From an uncultured Alphaproteobacteria bacterium (GTDB lineage: Bacteria; Pseudomonadota; Alphaproteobacteria; Puniceispirillales; UBA1172), in the NCBI GenBank assembly GCA_913056245.1, contig CAJXME010000004.1, positions 1 through 15,440 on the forward strand: a DNA stretch of 15,440 nt. The letters are read 5' to 3'. The notes under the pieces are model-generated. The model made no database searches. It was not told the DNA's origin and saw only the letters and a program-made list of their open reading frames with translations. A program made the position numbers and the translations under genes. This document shows, in pieces, positions 1 through 7,195 of the stretch (positions are counted from its first letter, which is position 1; the number at the start of each line of letters is the position of its first letter).

Positions 1-123
1 GATTCCGTCAGGATTGCCGCATTCTTCGATGTAAAGAATGTGACCATCGCCCACGTCAAGACGTGTCGTTGACAAGGGGGCAATCGGCGGAAAAAGGTGA
101 TCGTCTTCTGAGAAAGAGCGCAT
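1..123 (-). CDS. pip: Prolyl iminopeptidase (proline aminopeptidase), N-terminal 41 codons only
   Basis: The gene runs off the left edge. It is read on the minus strand from an ATG at 123. The visible 41 residues carry the N-terminal signature of alpha/beta-hydrolase prolyl iminopeptidases: an LFPPIAP stretch (residues 10-16), then LDVGDGHILYIEECGNPDG (22-40). That is the segment just before the family's HGGPG oxyanion loop, which lies outside the window. The family cleaves N-terminal proline from peptides in the cytoplasm. The ATG lies 23 bases beyond the stop of the upstream sigma-factor gene on the same strand, so the two are probably co-transcribed. The ribosome-binding site before the ATG is weak. 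The catalytic Ser, Asp and His cannot be seen, so activity is inferred from the N-terminal match only. Confidence 0.85.
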   Translation of the reverse strand, partial: MRSFSEDDHLFPPIAPLSTTRLDVGDGHILYIEECGNPDGI

Positions 124-146
124 GTCTCAGGGCGTCATGAAAATCG

Positions 147-1025
147 TCAGGATAGATAGGGCAATTCGGAAATATCACTGACCCGCGTTTCAAGATTAAC
201 CCTGATTTTTTGCATCGCGCGGGTTTCCAATTGCCGCACCCGTTCTTTGCTGACGCCAAAATCACGTCCCAATTCATCCAAAGTGGCGCCATCTTCATCA
301 AGGCGGCGCCGAGCGATGATCATCTTTTCGCGAGGGCTTAGTTCTTCGAGCGCTTCGGCCAACCATTTTGACAGTGTTGCCGCGTCTTTCGATGTTGCGA
401 CAGAGCCTTCAGGGTTGGGGCGGTCATCCACCAGAAAATCTTGCATGGCGTTTTCATTGGCCTCACCAACAGGGGCGTTGAGCGAGGTATCCGCGCCAGA
501 TAGGCGTTGTTCCATATGATTAACGTCGGTGATATTAACGCCAATGGTATCGGCGATCTGCTGGCGACCTTCATCGGTCATCATTCCGCCTTCAGCCTCA
601 CCAATGCGGGCGCGCAGGCGGCGCAATTTGAAAAACAGCGATTTATGCGCTGAGGTTGTGCCGGTGCGCACAATCGACCAGTTGCGCAGCACATAATCTT
701 GGATCGATGCGCGTATCCACCACACAGAATAGGTTGAGAAGCGCACTTCACGATCAGGATCGAAGCGGCTGGCCGCTTGCATGATGCCGATATTGCCTTC
801 TTGGATCAAATCCCCAAGCGGCAGGCCATAATGACGGAATTTGGAAGCAATGCTCACCACAAGGCGGGAGTAAGCCAAAACCAATTTATGCAGGGCTCTT
901 TCGTCGCTGTGATCGCGCCAAGCCACGGCCAGATCATGCTCTTCTTCACGCTCAAGCAAAGATTGCTTCATAATCTGACGGATATAGCGATTATCCGATT
1001 TTAGCGTTTCGTTACGGTCGTCCAT
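147..1025 (-). CDS. rpoH2: RNA polymerase heat-shock sigma factor, RpoH2 (sigma-32) type
   Basis: A 292-aa sigma-70-family protein that directs RNA polymerase to stress promoters. Region 2 spans about residues 45-112, with DLIQEGNIG (72-80), RFSTY (95-99) and WWIR (102-105). The stretch SAHKSLFFKLRR (125-136) is the RpoH-box area that separates RpoH from RpoD. Region 4.2 near the C-terminus has a helix-turn-helix with GVSKERVRQLE. The wording around YGLPLGDLIQEG and VLRNWSIVRTGTT matches the alphaproteobacterial RpoH2 branch, which often handles oxidative or singlet-oxygen stress, rather than the canonical RpoH1. I start at the ATG at 1025 because GGGAGGGAG lies just upstream. An in-frame ATG at 1079 would add 18 residues but has no such site. 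A sigma-32-like promoter lies at 1084-1112. RpoH versus RpoH2 assignment is by recognition only. Confidence 0.9.
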   Translation of the reverse strand: MDDRNETLKSDNRYIRQIMKQSLLEREEEHDLAVAWRDHSDERALHKLVLAYSRLVVSIASKFRHYGLPLGDLIQEGNIGIMQAASRFDPDREVRFSTYSVWWIRASIQDYVLRNWSIVRTGTTSAHKSLFFKLRRLRARIGEAEGGMMTDEGRQQIADTIGVNITDVNHMEQRLSGADTSLNAPVGEANENAMQDFLVDDRPNPEGSVATSKDAATLSKWLAEALEELSPREKMIIARRRLDEDGATLDELGRDFGVSKERVRQLETRAMQKIRVNLETRVSDISELPYLS

Positions 1026-1083
1026 GGCGCTCCCTCCCAAGAAAACACCATAATTTTTTGTTGGTTTTGCAGTGTTCAATTAA

Positions 1084-1112
1084 AACATGGGTTGATTCAA
1101 TAAGGTTTCAAC
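1084..1112 (-). promoter_or_regulatory. Candidate sigma-32-type promoter of the rpoH2 gene
   Basis: On the minus strand GTTGAAA (1112-1106) is followed, 15 bases after the GTTGAA core, by CCCATGTT (1091-1084). This resembles the heat-shock consensus CTTGAA-N13-17-CCCCATNT, with one mismatch at the first base of each half. Transcription would begin near 1078, giving a leader of about 53 bases to the ATG at 1025. The placement suggests that an RpoH-type factor transcribes this gene. The same bases also form an inverted repeat that could instead be a terminator for carD. Confidence 0.45.
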
Positions 1113-1118
1113 CCTGTT
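1085..1118 (-). terminator. Inverted repeat downstream of carD, possible weak terminator
   Basis: GGGTTGA (plus 1089-1095) pairs perfectly with TCAACCC (1108-1114) across a 12-base loop. The stem extends by four more pairs if one base bulges. On the minus strand it is followed by ATGTTTTAATT, a short, interrupted U-run. It lies 38 bases beyond the carD stop, where a terminator would be expected. The GC content of the stem is modest, and it coincides with the promoter-like boxes for the sigma factor, so its role is ambiguous. Confidence 0.35.
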
Positions 1119-1151
1119 TCACAATAATATTGCAATACCGTAACGGAAATT

Positions 1152-1664
1152 TTATGCGGCGTCCATTAGGTTTTCGAGTTTAACGGCGGCGGCTTCCTGA
1201 TCGATTTTTTCAATCGCGGCGAATTCACGCGCCAGACGCTCGAGCGCGGCTTGATACATTTGGCGTTCGGAATAGGATTGCTCGGTTTGGGTATTACGGC
1301 GGCGCAAATCACGTACCACTTCCGCGATGGAAACAGGATCGCCGGAACGAATCTTATCTTCATATTGCTTGGCGCGCTTAGACCACATATCGCGGCGGAT
1401 TCGCGCTTTGCCTTTTAGGGTGGTGATGGCTTCGGCCATTTGCTTTTCCGATGACAAGGTGCGCAAACCAAGGCTGCGTGCTTTTTCAAGCGGCACACGA
1501 AGCGTCATCCGATCTTGTTCAAAACGAACGATCAGCATATCGATATTCATACCAGCGACGGTATTTTGCTCTGTGCCTAGAATACGGCCAACACCATGGG
1601 TGGGGTAGACGACAAAATCATCTGCGTTGAATTCTTCGGTGGTGTCTTGCTTTGCTTTAGCCAT
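1152..1664 (-). CDS. carD: CarD/CdnL-family RNA polymerase-binding transcription regulator
   Basis: A 170-aa protein of the CarD_TRCF_RID family, which binds the beta subunit of RNA polymerase and stabilises open promoter complexes, chiefly at rRNA and growth genes. The polymerase-interaction domain is about residues 12-65, with DFVVYPTHGVGRI (16-28) as its hallmark. The helical DNA-binding domain follows, about 70-160. Trp94 in RRDMWSKR sits where other CarD proteins place the tryptophan that wedges into the upstream fork. Length matches the usual alphaproteobacterial 165-175 aa. I start at the ATG at 1664, which follows GGGACAGATCA. The ATG at 1688 would add eight residues without a visible ribosome-binding site. 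It lies between fdxA and the sigma-factor gene, with gaps of 293 and 126 bases, so it may have its own promoter. Confidence 0.93.
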   Translation of the reverse strand: MAKAKQDTTEEFNADDFVVYPTHGVGRILGTEQNTVAGMNIDMLIVRFEQDRMTLRVPLEKARSLGLRTLSSEKQMAEAITTLKGKARIRRDMWSKRAKQYEDKIRSGDPVSIAEVVRDLRRRNTQTEQSYSERQMYQAALERLAREFAAIEKIDQEAAAVKLENLMDAA

Positions 1665-1689
1665 TGATCTGTCCCATCTTTCATACAAA

Positions 1690-1706
1690 GGTTGGTTTCA
1701 CCAACC
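1690..1706 (-). promoter_or_regulatory. Hairpin in the carD leader
   Basis: GGTTGG (1690-1695) and CCAACC (1701-1706) form a perfect six-base-pair stem with a five-base loop. On the minus strand it lies 25 bases before the carD ATG, inside the probable 5' leader. No T-run typical of a terminator follows, only TTTG. It may affect translation or mRNA stability, but nothing else supports a function. Confidence 0.3.
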
Positions 1707-1729
1707 CGCGGCGCCCGTCATTTCAACAA

Positions 1730-1769
1730 AATATATTTTTTTGACTTGGTGTTCTCACAACAAAGTCAA
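1730..1769 (-). promoter_or_regulatory. Candidate carD promoter flanked by an inverted repeat
   Basis: On the minus strand TATATT (1735-1730, five of six to TATAAT) lies 17 bases after GTGAGA (1758-1753, four of six to TTGACA). The -35 box sits in the middle of an inverted repeat, TTGACTT (plus 1741-1747) and AAGTCAA (1763-1769), that could be an operator. The leader would be about 58 bases. The match is moderate and unproven. The rest of the 293-base gap back to fdxA holds another imperfect hairpin at 1805-1829 and no convincing gene. Confidence 0.3.
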
Positions 1770-1957
1770 GAGGTCATTCGGTCGATCTGATAAATACGCC
1801 TGTTATGCGTTTGCATTCATGCAACGCATGATCCTGTAACATTTCATTAATATATACACGATTCGCAAGAAAAACACCAGCCCCCTGCACAACCTCTTTC
1901 AATGCGGCTGCATAGGGCGTGTTTTTCAGGGGAAAAATCTTTAGTGATGCGGTGCGA

Positions 1958-2296
1958 TTAACTGCCTTGGCCGGGCTTGTCGGAGAAATAAGCCTCAAAT
2001 TTTCCTCCGACATTGAGGAAATCATCGGCATCAGCCGGAGCGTCGATCTTGCGCGCGATATTCGGCCATTTTTCCGACATATCGGCGTTCAGTTTCAACC
2101 ACGCTTCTGCGCCAGGGTCAGTGTCGGGCAGGATCGCTTCGGCGGGGCATTCCGGCTCGCAAACGCCGCAATCGATACATTCGTCGGGGTGAATCACCAG
2201 CATATTTTCCCCTTCGTAGAAACAATCCACAGGGCAGACTTCAACACAGTCGGTGTATTTGCAGCGAATGCAGTTGTCATTGACGATATATGTCAT
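1958..2296 (-). CDS. fdxA: Seven-iron ferredoxin FdxA ([3Fe-4S] + [4Fe-4S])
   Basis: A 112-aa soluble electron carrier, the exact usual length of the FdxA family. The N-terminus has [17 protein letters not shown] (Cys9, 12, 17, 21, 25) and the second cluster site is [12 protein letters not shown] (Cys40, 43, 46, 50). This arrangement is that of Azotobacter-type 7Fe ferredoxins, which hold one 3Fe and one 4Fe cluster. The C-terminal part (about 60-112) is the family's usual extension. The ATG at 2296 is preceded by TTGGAGCTC at good spacing. An upstream in-frame ATG at 2389 would add 31 residues unlike any ferredoxin N-terminus and is rejected. The redox partner is unknown. It lies 152 bases downstream of the S4-protein gene on the same strand. 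Confidence 0.95.
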   Translation of the reverse strand: MTYIVNDNCIRCKYTDCVEVCPVDCFYEGENMLVIHPDECIDCGVCEPECPAEAILPDTDPGAEAWLKLNADMSEKWPNIARKIDAPADADDFLNVGGKFEAYFSDKPGQGS

Positions 2297-2347
2297 GGCG
2301 AGCTCCAAAATAGAATGCGGTTCTGTCCTATCGCGAAGTGACGGCGC

Positions 2348-2366
2348 GCGCAACCTTGGATTGCGC
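2348..2366 (-). repeat. Inverted repeat in the fdxA leader
   Basis: GCGCAA (2348-2353) and TTGCGC (2361-2366) are perfect inverted copies with a seven-base gap, 51 bases upstream of the fdxA ATG. It could be a leader hairpin or an operator. No T-run follows on the minus strand, so I do not call it a terminator. Confidence 0.3.
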
Positions 2367-2436
2367 CTTCGGGTCATCAAATTTTTCAATTTTTGTTGTT
2401 TTCGAAAAAAATGATCTGCTCAGACTCAATTATCTA

Positions 2437-2465
2437 GAAATTCAAATTTTAGAATTTCAAATTTT
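2437..2465. repeat. 15-base tandem duplication across the S4-protein stop codon
   Basis: Two 14-base copies (plus 2437-2450 and 2452-2465), separated by one base, differ at one position, giving a period of 15. On the coding strand the last five codons (residues ENLKF) are followed by TAA and then an almost identical copy ending in TAG. The second copy would be in frame if its first base were G, so the stop may have arisen by a G-to-T change in a duplicated GAA. The same bases form an AT-rich hairpin, GAAATTC (2437-2443) with GAATTTC (2452-2458). Confidence 0.6.
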
Positions 2466-2856
2466 CCATTTGCCGCCGGTCACGTTTGGTGGGGCGGCCA
2501 CTGCCGGGGTCGCGTTGCTCAAAGGGCTTGGGCTTATCAGACGCAACCCGGGCGCGCGGTTCAGGCGGCGCAAGGTCTTCATAAAGCGTGGCGGCTTCCG
2601 TAGCAGGACCGCGACGCGTCGCGATGGCCAAAACTTTGATGACGCGAATATCATTGGCTTTCGGAAAAGTCAGCACATGACCCGGGCGGATTTGGCGATG
2701 CGGTTTCGCCATTGGCTCACCATCAAGACGCAATCGCCCGCTCGTCACCAACCGCTGAGCATCACCGCGGGTTTTGAAGAACCGCGCCGCCCAAAGCCAT
2801 TTGTCAATGCGCATTTCCGCCGTTGGTGAGGTGGGGTCAGGGGTTTGATCAGCCAT
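2449..2856 (-). CDS. S4-domain RNA-binding protein, Hsp15 (HslR)-like
   Basis: A 135-aa protein with an S4 RNA-binding fold at about residues 15-65: MRIDKWLWAARFFKTR opens it, followed by RLVTSGRLRLDGE. This is the Hsp15 family, whose E. coli member is heat-inducible and recycles 50S subunits that still carry a nascent chain. The C-terminal 50 residues are basic and rich in Pro, Arg and Lys, suiting RNA contact. It starts 22 bases after the helicase stop and is surely in the same transcript. No clear ribosome-binding site precedes the ATG at 2856. An internal ATG (residue 15), directly at the start of the S4 domain, is an alternative. The last codons are duplicated just after the stop. RNA binding is firm, while the exact Hsp15 role is inferred. 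Confidence 0.88.
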   Translation of the reverse strand: MADQTPDPTSPTAEMRIDKWLWAARFFKTRGDAQRLVTSGRLRLDGEPMAKPHRQIRPGHVLTFPKANDIRVIKVLAIATRRGPATEAATLYEDLAPPEPRARVASDKPKPFEQRDPGSGRPTKRDRRQMENLKF

Positions 2857-2878
2857 CCGCGCGCATCATCGCTGTTTT

Positions 2879-5488
2879 CTATTTCGCTTTCAGCTGCGCC
2901 AAGACCGCAAAAGGCGAGTTCGGATCAGGTTGTTTTTCCGCAGGCTTACCCCGCCCTTGTGACTTCGCCGCCGTGGATTTGCCATCGCCATGATGCTTTG
3001 GCTTGCGCTTGCCTTTTGGCCGAGCGGCATCGGAAGGCTTGCCCCGCGATGGCGGAGACGGCCGGCGCTTGCGCTCAAAAACAGGAATGGCTGGCTTTTC
3101 CGGGTCTTCCGATGCGATTTCTTCGACTTGCGCATATTGCAAATCAAGGATCATCGCCACCATTTGCTCACGGGTGGCGCCCGCCAAGGAGAGCATTTCT
3201 TCGCTAATCTGAAACTTGCCTTCACGCGCGGCGGCTCGAATAACAGCGGATAACCGTTCCGCCATATCCACCCGCATGACGCGGCCACCAAGACGGCGAT
3301 AGCCTGTGGCCAGCCAATAGGCATCGCTGACGCCTTCGATATGGTCGATCGCCACTCGGCCAGCGGGAGGCGGGCCCGATTCCGGGAATTCATCATGGTA
3401 AAGGCTATAGAGCAAGGCCTTGGCTTCGATTTGCGCAGGCTTTAATAAATCTGCCATATAGATCATGTCGACGCCAAGACGAATGCCATGGGTGGCCAAT
3501 TGGCGGCGGCCATCGTCATCAAGCGTTTTGACCATCTCCGCCACCTTGTGGCTGGGCAAGGTGCCTAGAGATTCGTAAACTTGGAACGCCACCCCGCGGG
3601 CTGTGCCTGTCAAGCCTTCGCCGGTCAAGGCCACGGCTTTTTCCAGCACGGTTTTCGGATAATCCAGAGCAAAGGCGTTGAGGCGATCCTGCACGGTTTT
3701 TAACTGATCGCCTTCGAGCAAATTGCTGGCGCGTATCTCAGCCCGAGGCTGGTAAAGCCCGTCGCCTTTGACCAGTTTTCCTATCAGGGCTTCGCGCCAA
3801 AAAATCTGGCCTTGGCCATCGAGTTTGAAGGCCGCGTCTGCGGATGCCGATAAGGCTTTGACGCGGGTGCTAATCTCATCGGGAAGCGCTTTGCGCGCCG
3901 CCGCCAGAACCGGGCCTTCTTCATCGCCGCCGGTGAGACGTGGGGTGAAGACAAAGCCATCAAGATGACCGACATCTTCCCCTTCAACAATAACCGTGCC
4001 GTCTGCTTTAATCGAGGACATGAGCGTTTTATTTTCCTTCAATCGCCTTGATAATACAGCCGCCCGCCGATCGACAAACCGCTGTGTTAATACTTCATGT
4101 AGACTATCTGATACCCTGTCCTCAAGGCTTCTTGCAAGCCCTTGGAAGGCATCGGCATCATCGAGCCATTGCTGACGCTGGGTGATGTAGGTCCAAGTGC
4201 GGATGCGCGACAACCGCGCCATCAGCGTATCCATATCCCCATCGGACCGATCCAAGCGCTGCATTTGGCCTTTCACCCAGTCCTGTTTCAGCCGCCCATG
4301 CTCCATCAATTGGCGGTAAATTTCCGCCAGCATTTGGACATGACTATCGGTATATTCGCGTTGATAATCAGGGATTTGACAGACATCGAACAGCAATTCA
4401 ACCTGCGCGGTTCCATGGGCCATCACCCGAATATCATCGCGGGCTAAAAGCGCCGCCAGCGCTTGCTGATCATCGGCATCGGCTTTGCGCGTCATCAAGG
4501 CCGATGGCGGCCTCGCGTCAAGGCTTTTAAGCAAATGGTCGGGTGAGGAAAAATCAATCGCTGAATTGCGCCAATAGACGCCATTGAGAAAACGAAAGCG
4601 GTGATTCTCAATCGCGTCGATCACATCGTCTTCCAGCATTTCGGCGTGTTCGGTGATGCCAAAACTGCCATCGCTGGTGTGACGGCCTGCGCGACCAGCG
4701 ATTTGCCCCAGTTCCGCCGGCGTTAATCGCCGCGGCCGACGGCCATCAAATTTTATGTCACTGGCAAGCGCCACATGGCTGATATCCATATTCAGCCCCA
4801 TGCCAATGGCATCGGTGGCAACCATAAAATCAACATCGCCGGATTGAAACAATTCGACTTGGGCGTTGCGCGTGCGCGGGCTTAAAGCGCCCATGACAAT
4901 CGCCGTGCCGCCACGCTGGGCGCGGATCAATTCCGCCAATTTGTAAACCTCAGCGATGCTGAAGGCGACGACGGCGGAACGGCGCGCCAAGCGCGTGACT
5001 TTCTTTTGCCCCGCCCAAGACAAACGCGACATCCGCTGGCGCACCATCACCTCAATCCCGGGGATCAAATTTTCCAGCACCCGCCGGATAGTCTCAGCGC
5101 CCAAGAGCAAGGTTTCCGATAAGCCGCGAGCGTTGAGAATGCGATCGGTGAAAACATGGCCTCGTTCAGGGTCCGCCGCCAGTTGCACTTCATCGATGGC
5201 CAAAAACTCAACGCGGCGATCGATTGGCATGGCCTCCACCGTGCACATAAAATACCGCGCTTTGGGGGGAATGATCTTTTCCTCGCCGGTGATCAGCGCG
5301 ACCTTGTCTTGGCCAAGGCGAGCCACCGCGCGATCGTAATTTTCCCGCGCCAATAGCCGCAAAGGAAAGCCCATCATCCCCGACGAATGACCCAGCATCC
5401 GCTCCAGCGCATACCACGTCTTGCCGGTGTTGGTGGGACCAAGCACAGCAATCGGTTGCGGGGCGTGGGTAGGGTTGCCCAACCTCAA
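2879..5488 (-). CDS. Suv3-like DExH-box RNA helicase
   Basis: An 869-aa superfamily 2 helicase related to mitochondrial SUV3, which unwinds RNA for decay. Walker A is GPTNTGKT (17-24). Motif II is DEVQ (99-102), within FLAIDEVQLAADPERGHVF. Motif VI is QIAGRAGRH (262-270). Other family landmarks are TGEEKIIPP (67-75) and VATDAIGMGLNMD before motif VI. The middle 300-780 is helical and unassigned. The last 60 residues are a Lys/Arg/Pro-rich, probably disordered tail. The start is an unusual TTG at 5488, supported by AAGGTG six to seven bases upstream and by closeness of Walker A to the N-terminus, as in homologues. This TTG overlaps the methyltransferase stop (TTGA), so translation is coupled. 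It heads the S4-fdxA-carD cluster. Helicase class is certain; the RNA-decay role is inferred. Confidence 0.92.
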   Translation of the reverse strand: MRLGNPTHAPQPIAVLGPTNTGKTWYALERMLGHSSGMMGFPLRLLARENYDRAVARLGQDKVALITGEEKIIPPKARYFMCTVEAMPIDRRVEFLAIDEVQLAADPERGHVFTDRILNARGLSETLLLGAETIRRVLENLIPGIEVMVRQRMSRLSWAGQKKVTRLARRSAVVAFSIAEVYKLAELIRAQRGGTAIVMGALSPRTRNAQVELFQSGDVDFMVATDAIGMGLNMDISHVALASDIKFDGRRPRRLTPAELGQIAGRAGRHTSDGSFGITEHAEMLEDDVIDAIENHRFRFLNGVYWRNSAIDFSSPDHLLKSLDARPPSALMTRKADADDQQALAALLARDDIRVMAHGTAQVELLFDVCQIPDYQREYTDSHVQMLAEIYRQLMEHGRLKQDWVKGQMQRLDRSDGDMDTLMARLSRIRTWTYITQRQQWLDDADAFQGLARSLEDRVSDSLHEVLTQRFVDRRAAVLSRRLKENKTLMSSIKADGTVIVEGEDVGHLDGFVFTPRLTGGDEEGPVLAAARKALPDEISTRVKALSASADAAFKLDGQGQIFWREALIGKLVKGDGLYQPRAEIRASNLLEGDQLKTVQDRLNAFALDYPKTVLEKAVALTGEGLTGTARGVAFQVYESLGTLPSHKVAEMVKTLDDDGRRQLATHGIRLGVDMIYMADLLKPAQIEAKALLYSLYHDEFPESGPPPAGRVAIDHIEGVSDAYWLATGYRRLGGRVMRVDMAERLSAVIRAAAREGKFQISEEMLSLAGATREQMVAMILDLQYAQVEEIASEDPEKPAIPVFERKRRPSPPSRGKPSDAARPKGKRKPKHHGDGKSTAAKSQGRGKPAEKQPDPNSPFAVLAQLKAK

Positions 5489-6492
5489 AACAAATCACCT
5501 TGGTTGGTGCTATTATTGGGATTGGCACTTTTATTGGTGGTGCCGTCGACCACCCGCAAAATAGACCAATACCCCCGCCCATATTGTTGTGAGAGGGCGT
5601 CGATGGCTTTTTTCTTGGTGCTGCCCTTATCGATTAAGGCTTGAAAATCCTTGGCGATGGCCGCGCGCTCGTCATCCTCGATCGGCTTGCCTTGATTGAA
5701 ATACTGGTTTTCTGGCGGCCGTCTTATGGTGTCTTGCAGATACCCCACCTCAAGGGCGTTGATCTCTTGGAGTTGATGATCAAAAGCGTTTTGGCTGATC
5801 TCAAAACCCACGGCCTTGCGATTGAGCCCTTTGGCCACTTTTGCGGTTGAAAAACTGCCCAAGAAGAAATCACAGACCATGTCGCCTTCTTGGCTCGAAT
5901 ATTGGATCATTTTGGTCAGCAAGGCGGTGGGCAATTCGTTCTTATTCTTCACTTGCCCCGGCTTGTATTCGCGGTTGATCACCCAGACGTCTTCGCGGTC
6001 TTCGTAATTGGCGGAGCCGCCTTTGTCGCTGCGCTCGTGATCAGCGTAACGGGCGAAGGTGTTGAAGGTATGCTTGGCTTTGGGTTTGACGTAATAGAGA
6101 ATGTGATAATGCGATGAGATGTATTTCGTCTTGGTGTAGACGCCGAAATTGTATTTCCAGATGATATGATTGACTTCTTTTAACGACGTCTCCCGCAGCG
6201 CGTTCAGAATATCGATCAAATTGGTGTAGCCTGAGACCACATAAAGCGCACCGCCCGGTTTCAGCACCCGTTCGGCCTGTTTGATCCAATTCATGGAGAA
6301 TTCCGCGTATTCGGCTTGCGGAATCTCGACATAACCGTCGATGACAAAACTTTCATTGCGGTTGTAATGCTTGTCGAGTTTATCGCCTGAAATGCCATAA
6401 GGCGGATCGGTGATGATCAGATCAACGCTGTTATCGGCAAGGTGTTCTTGCGCGCCGGAGATGCAATCTTGATTGTAAAAAAGATAGGTCAT
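5485..6492 (-). CDS. DNA methyltransferase of a type II restriction-modification system (beta-class amino-methyltransferase)
   Basis: A 335-aa S-adenosylmethionine-dependent DNA methyltransferase. Catalytic motif IV is DLIITDPPYGI (24-34, DPPY at 29-32), and the AdoMet-binding motif I, DFFLGSFST (208-216), comes later, which is the beta-class order. DPPY favours adenine-N6, but cytosine-N4 cannot be excluded. Motif I is FxGxF instead of the usual FxGxG. The C-terminal 80 residues contain a helical segment, about 285-315 (KGSTKKKAIDALSQQYG), that looks helix-turn-helix-like and may help recognise the site. I start at the ATG at 6492, whose ATGA overlaps the endonuclease stop; an in-frame TTG at 6498 is the alternative. 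The stop overlaps the helicase start. It should protect the host from the neighbouring endonuclease. The target sequence is unknown. Confidence 0.9.
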   Translation of the reverse strand: MTYLFYNQDCISGAQEHLADNSVDLIITDPPYGISGDKLDKHYNRNESFVIDGYVEIPQAEYAEFSMNWIKQAERVLKPGGALYVVSGYTNLIDILNALRETSLKEVNHIIWKYNFGVYTKTKYISSHYHILYYVKPKAKHTFNTFARYADHERSDKGGSANYEDREDVWVINREYKPGQVKNKNELPTALLTKMIQYSSQEGDMVCDFFLGSFSTAKVAKGLNRKAVGFEISQNAFDHQLQEINALEVGYLQDTIRRPPENQYFNQGKPIEDDERAAIAKDFQALIDKGSTKKKAIDALSQQYGRGYWSILRVVDGTTNKSANPNNSTNQGDLF

Positions 6493-7175
6493 CGGCAAAG
6501 AAATCGCTCATGAAAAAACAGGTTAACCTCAGCCATATCGAGCATATATTTTTCGGGCCGAGGCTTGCCATTGGAATTGCGGCCTTGCTTCATGGTCAGT
6601 AATTTCGGCAAATCTTTTTCTTCAAAAATAACGAAGGCCACTTCTTTCAGGGTCGCGCTTTTTTTACGCCGCCTAGAGGTCGATGTCCTCGTCTTTCGTT
6701 CTTTTTCATAGGCCGATAGCCCGCCTTTTAATTGCGTATGCCAATGCTGAAAACTGCGGGCGTCGTCATCATATTCAACGTCGCATAGCCCGATGATTTC
6801 ACCGTGATAGCCGTGGCGAGCGATGGAATTTTCCATGGATGTTTTGTCGTTCAAAATCACTTTTTGATCACCGGATGTGATGGCTTTCGCCTTGAGGTCC
6901 CAATTGATTTCACCTTTCAGATCAAACTGCACTTGATCATAACGCTCGCCGGGAAAGGTCAGGTGATGGTCAAACAAGGCTCTGAATTTATGTTCAAAAT
7001 AAAACGCCCACCATTCCATTTGCTTCCAGTTGTAATGCGCCGCTTTCAATTCTAGGACGCTGTCTTTGCCGTCCCAGAAAACCGGCATTTGCCCAAGGCC
7101 AGATGTGATCAACGCGATGTCTTTTAACCCCTTCATCGACACAGACTCACCCATCCCTAAAACCACTTTGGACAT
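6489..7175 (-). CDS. Probable type II restriction endonuclease (PD-(D/E)xK type)
   Basis: A 228-aa protein paired with the methyltransferase. A candidate catalytic core is FDLKGEINWDLKAKA (84-98): Asp85, then Asp93-Leu-Lys95 on the next strand, close to the short PvuII-like spacing. A helix with WKQMEWWAFYFEHK (50-63) precedes it and would be helix A. ELK at 42-44 is a second, less likely (D/E)xK. A conserved-looking block, LKGGLSAYEKERKTR, and a basic SRRRKK patch follow (about 148-173). I recognise no named enzyme. The call rests on the motif and on sharing ATGA with the methyltransferase. It is more AT-rich than its neighbours by eye, consistent with horizontal transfer. The gene precedes the methyltransferase, with no controller gene. 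A sigma-70-like promoter lies at 7196-7225. Confidence 0.75.
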   Translation of the reverse strand: MSKVVLGMGESVSMKGLKDIALITSGLGQMPVFWDGKDSVLELKAAHYNWKQMEWWAFYFEHKFRALFDHHLTFPGERYDQVQFDLKGEINWDLKAKAITSGDQKVILNDKTSMENSIARHGYHGEIIGLCDVEYDDDARSFQHWHTQLKGGLSAYEKERKTRTSTSRRRKKSATLKEVAFVIFEEKDLPKLLTMKQGRNSNGKPRPEKYMLDMAEVNLFFHERFLCR

Positions 7176-7195
7176 GACAAAAAAACTTAGCCCTT

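Noticed and set aside
1803..1830. fdxA terminator at the imperfect hairpin around ATGCGTTTGCAT
   Set aside because: The stem has a bulge, no T-run follows on the minus strand, and it lies about 130 bases past the stop.
1774..2031. 85-aa minus-strand reading frame in the fdxA-carD gap
   Set aside because: Its first half overlaps the fdxA end in another frame, it has no recognisable domain or ribosome-binding site, and the remainder resembles no known protein.
2404..2436. Possible terminator after the S4 gene (seven T on the minus strand)
   Set aside because: The only stem before the T-run is a four-base-pair TCTG/CAGA with a two-base loop, too weak to call.
2338..2829. 163-aa plus-strand reading frame opposite the S4 protein
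   Set aside because: Antisense to a recognised S4-domain protein, no motif, and Arg-rich low-information sequence.
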